Assembly: GCF_000003605.2 (NCBI RefSeq)
Contig: NW_003140416.1
Span: 1-30,178 of the forward strand
Direction of reading: 5' to 3'
Length of the DNA stretch: 30,178 bases
DNA from: Saccoglossus kowalevskii
Lineage: Eukaryota > Hemichordata > Enteropneusta > Harrimaniidae
Shown one piece after another: positions 24,607 through 30,178 of this stretch (its first letter is position 1; each line of letters starts with the position of its first letter). The notes under the pieces are model-generated. The model worked only from the letters and a program-made list of their open reading frames with translations. It was not told the origin of the DNA and searched no databases. Made by a program: the position numbers and the translations under genes.

Positions 24607-25527
24607 CATAGCAGCACTTCAGACATAGTGTCAGGCTTCCACATTATTCTAGTCCACTTTATCAATATTCCAGACAACTTCAGCAATAATGTTTCCATGG
24701 CACTGCTTACAACCTTCATCAAAGCATTCCAGTCAATGTTAGCATATTAACAGATATTCACGGGCACCATTCCAGGCATGCTTGGCATCTTCATTATTAC
24801 TGTTGAACATTTTGTCAATATTCCAGAGAAATGTTGCAATAACGTTTCCATGGCACTGCTTCCAACATTCATCAAAGCATTCCAGTCAATGTTAGCATAA
24901 TAACAGATAATCTAGGCTACCATTCCAGAATTTCAGATATGGTTAGCATCTTATCAATATTCTAGACAAATGTTGAAATGAATTTTCCATAGAACTGCTT
25001 CTAACATTAATCAAGGCATTCCAGTCAATGTTTGCATAATTACCGAAAATCCAGGCTACCATTTCAGACATTTATACTTGGCATCTCACATATTACTGCA
25101 GACCATTCTCTCAATATTCCAGACAACTTCTGCAATAACGTTTCCATGGCACTGCTTCCAACATTCATCAAAGCATTCCAGTCAATATAAGCATAATTAC
25201 CTATAATCTGGGCTACAATTCCGCCATTCCATGCATGGTTGGGATTTTTCGTATTACTGTAGACCATTTTATAAATATTCCAAAATCTCATCTGCATTCC
25301 AGTCAATAATTGTATAATAACAGGCAATCTAGTACACCATAGCAGAATTTCAGACATGATGTGAGGGTTCCCCATTATTCTAAACCATTGCATCAATATT
25401 CTAGAGAACTGTTGCAATAACGTTCCCATGGCACTGCTTCTGACATTCATCAAGGCATTCCAGTCAATGTATGAATGAATAGTAACAGATAATTTAGACT
25501 ACCATTCAAGATATGCTTGGCATCTTC
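24607..25527 (+). repeat. g-n-o-e-m-k-j block, copy 2 (partner at 19230-20150)
   Basis: Unit order and private variants match the 19.2 kb copy at 5377 bp offset, including GTGAGGGTTCCCC and the 19 bp short-monomer spacing at 25277. The n core reads AATAATGTTTCC here against AATAACGTTTCC there. The right end continues in register with 2041-3140 (offset 23230), so this stretch is a junction of two block families. Confidence 0.85.
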
Positions 25528-26370
25528 CACGTTACTGTAGACCATTTTAGTAATATTCCAGAGAACTGTTGCTATAACTTTACCATGGCACTGCTTCTGA
25601 TGTTCATCAAGGCATTCCAGTTAATGTTTGCATAATTACAGATAATCTACCATTCCATTTCAGACATGTTTGGAGTCTTACATATTACTGTAGACCATTC
25701 TCTCAATATTCCAGACAACTGTTGCAATAACGTTTCCATGGCACTGCTTCCGACATTCACCAAGGCATCCCAGTCAATGTTTGCATAATTACCGAAAATC
25801 CAGGCTACCATTTCAGACATTTCAACTTGGCATCTTACATATTACTGTAGACAATTATCTCAATATTCCAGACAACTGCTGCAATAACGTTTCCATGGCA
25901 CTGCTTCCAAAATTTATCAAGGCATTCCGGTCAATGTTTGCATAATTGCACATAATCTGGGCTACCATTCTGCCATTCCATGCATGGTTGCTGTTTTTCA
26001 TACTATTCTGGACCATTTTATCAATATTCCATAGAACTGTTGCACTAACGTTTCCACAGCACTGCTTCCAACATTCATCAAAGCATTCTAGTCAATGTAA
26101 GCATAATAACAGATAATCTAGGCTACCATTCCGCAATTCCATGCATGGTTGGTGTCTCTCATATTACTGTAGATCATTTTATCAATATTACAGAGAACTG
26201 TTGCAATAACGTTTCCATGGCACTGTTTCCGACATTCATCAGGGCATTCCGGTCAATGTTTCCATAATTACAGATAATCTAGGCTACCATTCCAGCATTT
26301 CGGGTATGGTTGGCCATCTTCCACATTATTCGAGAGCATTTTATCACTATTCCAGACAACTGTTGAAATA
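25270..26370 (+). repeat. k-j-d-e-b-c-a block, copy 2 (partner at 2041-3140)
   Basis: This copy shares TGGAGTCTTA, GACAATTATCTC, CTTCCAAAATTTATC and TTATCACTATTCC with the left-end copy 23.2 kb away. It carries its own changes, for example GGTGTCTCTC and TTTCCATAATTACAG. It continues into a full a unit and a u unit, which the left copy lost. Confidence 0.85.
25277..25303 (+). repeat. Short-monomer signature (k type, 19 bp)
   Basis: The ATTCCA anchors are 19 bp apart, sharing the one-base deletion with the 19900 copy. Confidence 0.9.
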
Positions 26371-26750
26371 ACGTTTCCATATCACTGCTTCCGACATTCA
26401 TCAGGGCATTCCGGTCAATGTTTGCATAATGACACATAATCTGGGCTACCATTCTGCCATTCCATGCATGGTTCGTGTTTTCCATATTATTTTGGACCAT
26501 TTTATCAATATTCCAGACAACTGTTGCAATAACTTTACCATGGCAGTGGTTCTGATATTCATCAAGGCATTCCAGTTAATGTTTGCATAATTACAGATAA
26601 TCTAGGCTACCATTTCAGACATGTTTGGCATCTTCCATATTACTGAAGACCATTCTCTTAATATTCAAGACAACTGTTGCGATAACGTTTCCATGGCACT
26701 ACTTCCAACATTCAGAGCATTCCAGTCAATGTTTGCATAATAACATTCTC

Positions 26751-27302
26751 GGCTACCATTCCGCCATTCCATGCATGGTTGGCATCTTCCATATTATTCT
26801 AGACCATTTTATCAAATTCCAGACAATTGTTGAAAATAACTTTACCATGGCACAGCTTCTGACATTCACCAAGGCATTCCAGTCAATGTTTGCATAATTA
26901 CAGGTAATCTTTCATACCATAGCAGCACTTCAGACATAGTGTCAGGCTTCCACATTATTCTAGTCCACTTTATCAATATTCCAAACAACTGTTGCAAAAA
27001 TGTTTCTATGGCACTGCTTCCGACATTCATCAAGGCATTTCAGTCAATGTTTGCATAATTACAGATAATCTAGGCTTCCATTTCAGGCATGCTTGGCATT
27101 GTTTGTGTCTTCCATATTCTGGATTATTTAATCAATATTCCAGAGAACTGTTGCAACAACGTTTCCATGGCACTGCTTCCAACATTCATCAAAGCATTCC
27201 AGTCAATGTTTACACAATAACATAATCTAGGGTACCGGTACCATTCCAGCATTTCAGGTATGGTTGCCCATCTTCCACATTATTCGAGAGCATTTTATCA
27301 AT
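26751..27302 (+). repeat. f-g-h-i module with 12 bp palindrome
   Basis: This is a complete module with the short-h form (CCATATTCTGG) and the doubled GGTACC in the i unit. The h-i part repeats 18658-18962 at 8334 bp and recurs 1722 bp downstream in the 28472 module. The h unit has GGCTTCCATTTC and GGATTATTTAATC, private to this copy. Confidence 0.87.
27231..27242. repeat. GGTACCGGTACC perfect palindrome
   Basis: This is a 12 bp perfect palindrome made by exact doubling of the GGTACC hexamer in the i unit, where most i units have a single GGTACC. Confidence 0.93.
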
Positions 27303-27599
27303 ATTCCAGACAACTGTTGAAATAACGTTTCCATGTCACTGCTTCCGACATTCATCAAGGCATTCCGGTCAATGTTTGCATAATTACACATAATCTGGGC
27401 TACCATTCCGCCATTCCATGCATGGTTGGCATCTTCCATATTATTCTAGACCATTTTATCAAATTCCAGACAATTGTTGAAAATAACTTTACCATGGCAC
27501 AGCTTATGACATTCACCAAGGCATTCCAGTCAATGTTTTGCATAATTACAAGGTAATCTTTCATACCATAGCAGCATTTCAGACATAGTGTCAGGCTTC

Positions 27600-28200
27600 C
27601 ACATTATTCTAGTCCACTTTATCAATATTCCAGACAACTTCAGCAATAACGTTTCCATGGCACTGCTTACAACCTTCATCAAAGCATTCCAGTCAATGTT
27701 AGCATATTGACAGATATTCAAGGGCACCATTCCAGGCATGATTGAGATCTTCATTATTACTGTTGACCATTTTGTCAATATTCCAGAGAAAAGTTGCAAT
27801 AACGTTTCCATGGCACTGCTTCCAACATTCATCAAAGCATTCCAGTCAATGTTAGCATAATAACAGATAATCTAGGCTACCATTCCAGAATTTCAGATAT
27901 GGTTAGCATCTTATCAATATTCTAGACAACTGTTGAAATGAATTTTCCATAGAACTGCTTCTAACATTAATCAAGGCATTCCAGTCAATGTTTGCATAAT
28001 TACCGAAAATCCAGGCTACCATTCAGACATTTCAACTTGACATCTCACATATTACTGTAGACCATTCTCTCAATATTCCAGACAACTTCTGCAATAATGT
28101 TTCCATGGCACTGCTTCTGACATTCATCAAGGCATTCCAGTCAATGTATGAATGAATAGTAACAGATAATTTAGACTACCATTCAAGATATGCTTGGCAT
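27600..28200 (+). repeat. n-o-e-j block lacking m and k (copy 3)
   Basis: The n, o and e units match the 19.3 and 24.7 kb copies, but after ACAACTTCTGCAATAATG the core goes into CTTCTGACATTCATC and TGTATGAATGAATAG of the j unit. The m and short k units are absent. The join lies in the shared TTTCCATGGCACTGCTTC text, pointing to homologous exchange or deletion between core sequences. Confidence 0.82.
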
Positions 28201-28471
28201 CTTCCATATTACTGAAGACCATTTTATCAGAATTCCAGAGAACTGTTGCTATAACTTTACCATGGCACTGCTTCTGATGTTCATCAAGGCATTCCAGTCA
28301 ATGTAAGCATAATTACAGATAATCTACCATTCCATTTCAGACATGTTTGGGGTCTTACATATCACTGTAGACCATTCTCTTAATATTCAAGACAACTGTT
28401 GCAATAACGTTTCCATGGCACTGCTTCCTACATTCAGAGCATTCCAGTCAATGTTTGCATAATAACATTCT

Positions 28472-29024
28472 CGGCTACCATTCCGCTATTCCATGCATGA
28501 TTGGCATCTTCCATATTATTCTAGACCATTTTAGCAAATTCCAGACAATTGTTGAAAATAACTTTACCATGGCACAGCTTCTGACAGTCACCAAGGCATT
28601 CCAGTCAATGTTTGCATAATTACAGGTAATCTTTCATACCATAGCAGCGCTTCAGACATAGTGTCAGGCTTCCACATTATTCTAGTCCACTTTATCAATA
28701 TTCCAAACAACTGTTGCAAAAATGTTTCTATGGCACTGCTTCCGACATTCATCAAGGCATTTCAGTCAATGTTTGCATAATTACAGATAATCTAGGCTAC
28801 CATTTCAGGCATGCTTGGCATTGTTTGTGTCTTCCATATTCTGGATCATTTAATCAATATTCCAGAGAACTGTTGCAACAACGTTTCCATGGCACTGCTT
28901 CCAACATTCATCAAAGCATTCCAGTCAATGTTTACACAATAACATAATCTAGGGTACCGGTACCATTCCAGCATTTCAGGTATGGTTGCCCATCTTCCAC
29001 ATTATTCGAGAGCATTTTATCAAT
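28472..29024 (+). repeat. f-g-h-i module with 12 bp palindrome (last copy)
   Basis: This is a complete module, 1722 bp after the 26751 copy for the h unit, with the short-h form and the doubled GGTACC at 28953-28964. Private changes are ATTCCGCTATTCC, TTTAGCAAATTCC and CTGACAGTCACC. Confidence 0.87.
28953..28964. repeat. GGTACCGGTACC perfect palindrome
   Basis: This is a 12 bp palindrome identical to the one at 27231, in the i unit of the last module. Confidence 0.93.
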
Positions 29025-29498
29025 ATTCCAGACAACTGTTGAAACAACGTTTCCATGTCACTGCTTCCGACATTCATCAAGGCATTCCGGTCAATGTTTG
29101 CATAATTACACATAATCTGGGCTACATCTGCATACATGCATGTTGGTGTCTCGTATTATCTGGACCATTTTATCAATATTCCAGAGAACTGTTGCAATAA
29201 CGTTTCCACAGCACTGCTTCCAACATTCATCATAGCATTCTCGTCAATGTTAGCACAATAACAGATAATGCAGGCTACCATTCCAACATTCAGACATGGT
29301 TGTCATCTTCTATATTACTGTTGACCATTTTATCAATATTCCAGAGAAATGTTGCAATAACATTTCTATGGCACTGCTTCCGACATTCATCAAGCCATTC
29401 CAATTAATGTTTTCATGGTAACAGATATTCAAGGCCACCATTCCAGTATTTCATACATGGTTGGCGTCATCCACATTTTTCTAAGCAATTTTATTAAT

Positions 29499-29525
29499 AT
29501 TCCACCATTTCGTCGGGCATTCCAG
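29499..29525 (+). repeat. Short-monomer signature (diverged)
   Basis: The ATTCCA anchors are 20 bp apart with filler CCATTTCGTCGGGC. This is the most diverged of the eleven short signatures, and it also lacks the core. Confidence 0.85.
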
Positions 29526-29782
29526 TCAATGTTTGTATTGTAACAGATAATAAAGGCTACCATTCCAGAATTTCAGGTATGGTTGCCCATCTTCCAGATT
29601 ATTCAAGAGCATTTTATCAATATTCCAGAGAACGATTGCAAAAACGTTTCTATCGCACTGCTTCCGACATTCATCATAGCATTTCAGTCAATGTGTGCAC
29701 AGTAACATATAATCAAGGCTACCATTCAGATATTTCAGACATGGTTGGCGTTATCCACATTATTCTAGACCATTTTATCAAT

Positions 29783-29809
29783 ATTCCAAAATTTCATATG
29801 ACATTCCAG
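29783..29809 (+). repeat. Short-monomer signature (third form)
   Basis: The ATTCCA anchors are 20 bp apart with the same filler as 8825, followed by CAATGATTGAGTAATAAC. Confidence 0.88.
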
Positions 29810-30178
29810 TCAATGATTGAGTAATAACAAGTAATCTACTAAATCATAGAGAATTCCATACATGCTTGGCATCTTCCATATTACTGTAGACCATTTTATC
29901 AATATTCCAGACAACTGTTGAAATAACGTTTCCATGGCACTGCTCCCAACATTCATCAAAGCATTCCAGTCAATGTTAGCACAATAACAGATAATCCAGG
30001 CTACCATTCCAACATTTCAGACATGGGTGGCATCTTCTATATTACTGTTGACCATTGTATCAATATTCCAGGGAAATGTTGCAATAACATTTCTATGGCA
30101 CTGCTTCCGACATTCATCAAGGCATTCCAGTCAATGTGTGCATAGTAACAGATATTCAAGCCACCATTACAGTATTTC

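Larger units (their letters stand above)
1114..30178 (+). repeat. Satellite DNA array, ~161 bp monomer, head-to-tail
   Basis: The whole interval is built of one repeat family. Successive CCATGGCACTGCTTC cores lie 149-162 bp apart, for example about 1437, 1586 and 1747. A consensus read by eye is 161 bp, about 39% GC. Order within a unit is ATTTTATCAATATTCCAGAC, then TGTTGCAATAACG, the NcoI core, CATTCATCAAGGCATTCCAG, TCAATGTTTGCATAATTAC, and a subtype-specific stretch containing ACCATTCC and CTTCCATATTA. All units run in the same orientation. I saw no inverted unit and no foreign insertion. Subtypes recur in fixed orders, so this is a higher-order-repeat satellite and not a simple homogeneous one. 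Known satellites of similar size often sit at centromeres or in pericentromeric heterochromatin, but function here is unproven. The right end is outside the window. Confidence 0.97.
29100..30178 (+). repeat. Diverged right-hand domain of the array
   Basis: Units here depart more from the common subtypes: a shortened GGGCTACATCTGCATACATGC unit, TTGTCATCTTCTATATTACTG, ACATTTCTATGGCAC, TTTTCATGGTAACAG, two short monomers (29499 and 29783), and a block related to 8615-8940. Units with CTTCTATATTACTGTTGACC recur within the domain (29308 and 30030), so it has its own local family. This may mean another array edge is near, or an older, less homogenised stretch. The window ends inside a unit. Confidence 0.75.

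Noticed and set aside
25064-25453. Longest open frame inside the array (129 codons, minus strand), with many similar 60-120 codon frames elsewhere
   Set aside because: These are translations of the satellite itself. The 161 bp monomer and the 1064 bp HOR are not multiples of three, so no frame is kept from unit to unit. Stops occur within one or two units, and the same peptide recurs only because the DNA does.
1114-30178. CRISPR array or other bacterial repeat system
   Set aside because: Repeats are 122-162 bp and contiguous with no unique spacers, no cas genes are present, and the variable stretches are themselves shared between units.
1114-30178. CENP-B box
   Set aside because: I looked for TTCG-N4-A-N2-CGGG on both strands in the TTCG- and CGGG-containing words (TTCGAGAGC, TTTCGGGTATGG, ACCGAAAATCC); none fits the pattern.
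1114-30178. Relation to the human satellite II/III (ATTCC)n family
   Set aside because: ATTCC occurs several times per unit, but at 44-59 bp spacing inside a 161 bp monomer. Only one true ATTCC doubling (1990-1999) is present, so this is not a pentamer satellite.

Overview
This window looks like eukaryotic non-coding heterochromatin. It is a head-to-tail satellite DNA array of at least 29 kb, joined on its left to about 1.1 kb of AT-rich single-copy sequence. I see no credible protein-coding gene, rRNA, tRNA, CRISPR array, bacterial operon signal or inserted transposon. The organism cannot be named from the sequence. A nucleosome-scale, AT-rich satellite with higher-order repeats (HORs) suggests an animal or other multicellular eukaryote.

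Monomer. The basic unit is about 161 bp (roughly 39% GC, counted on an eye-built consensus). Nearly all units carry a CCATGGCACTGCTTC core (sometimes CCATGTCAC or CCACAGCAC), then GCATTCCAGTCAATG, then a variable stretch, then CCATTTTATCAATATTCC. All units I read point the same way. Between the GCATTCCAGTCAATG and ATTTTATCAATATTCC anchors the units fall into about a dozen recurring subtypes, labelled here a, b, c, d, e, f, g, h, i, j, k, l, m, n, o and u for convenience. An estimated 185-190 units fit in the window. Most are 150-162 bp, and a distinct class of about 122 bp lacks the NcoI-containing core.

Layout. 1-1113: unique flank. 1114-1440: array edge with a truncated, diverged first unit. 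1440-7140: mixed d-e-b-m-k-j and b-c-a-u-l-d runs. 7150-8340: two consecutive f-g-h-i modules. 8340-9990: diverged o/e/i units and a short unit. 9993-14705: three more f-g-h-i modules separated by l-d-e-b-c-a-u runs, with a fresh 219 bp tandem duplication at 10463-10900. 14700-18560: e-b-m-k-j, an f-h-i module lacking g, and assorted units. 18565-20150: g-h-i then f-g-n-o-e-m-k-j. 20205-22780: a nearly perfect 1064 bp, seven-unit HOR in tandem. 22780-29020: further rounds of c-a-u-l-d, f-g, n-o-e-(m-k)-j and f-g-h-i. 29100-30178: more diverged units. The array runs off the right edge, so only its left boundary is visible.

How the parts relate. Blocks of 0.3-1.1 kb recur nearly unchanged at 1.1, 1.9, 5.4, 8.3, 13.6, 21.0 and 23.2 kb separations, sharing private variants. 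This is the mosaic expected from repeated unequal exchange and/or gene conversion among modules. A centromeric or pericentromeric role is plausible by analogy with other satellites but is not shown by the sequence.
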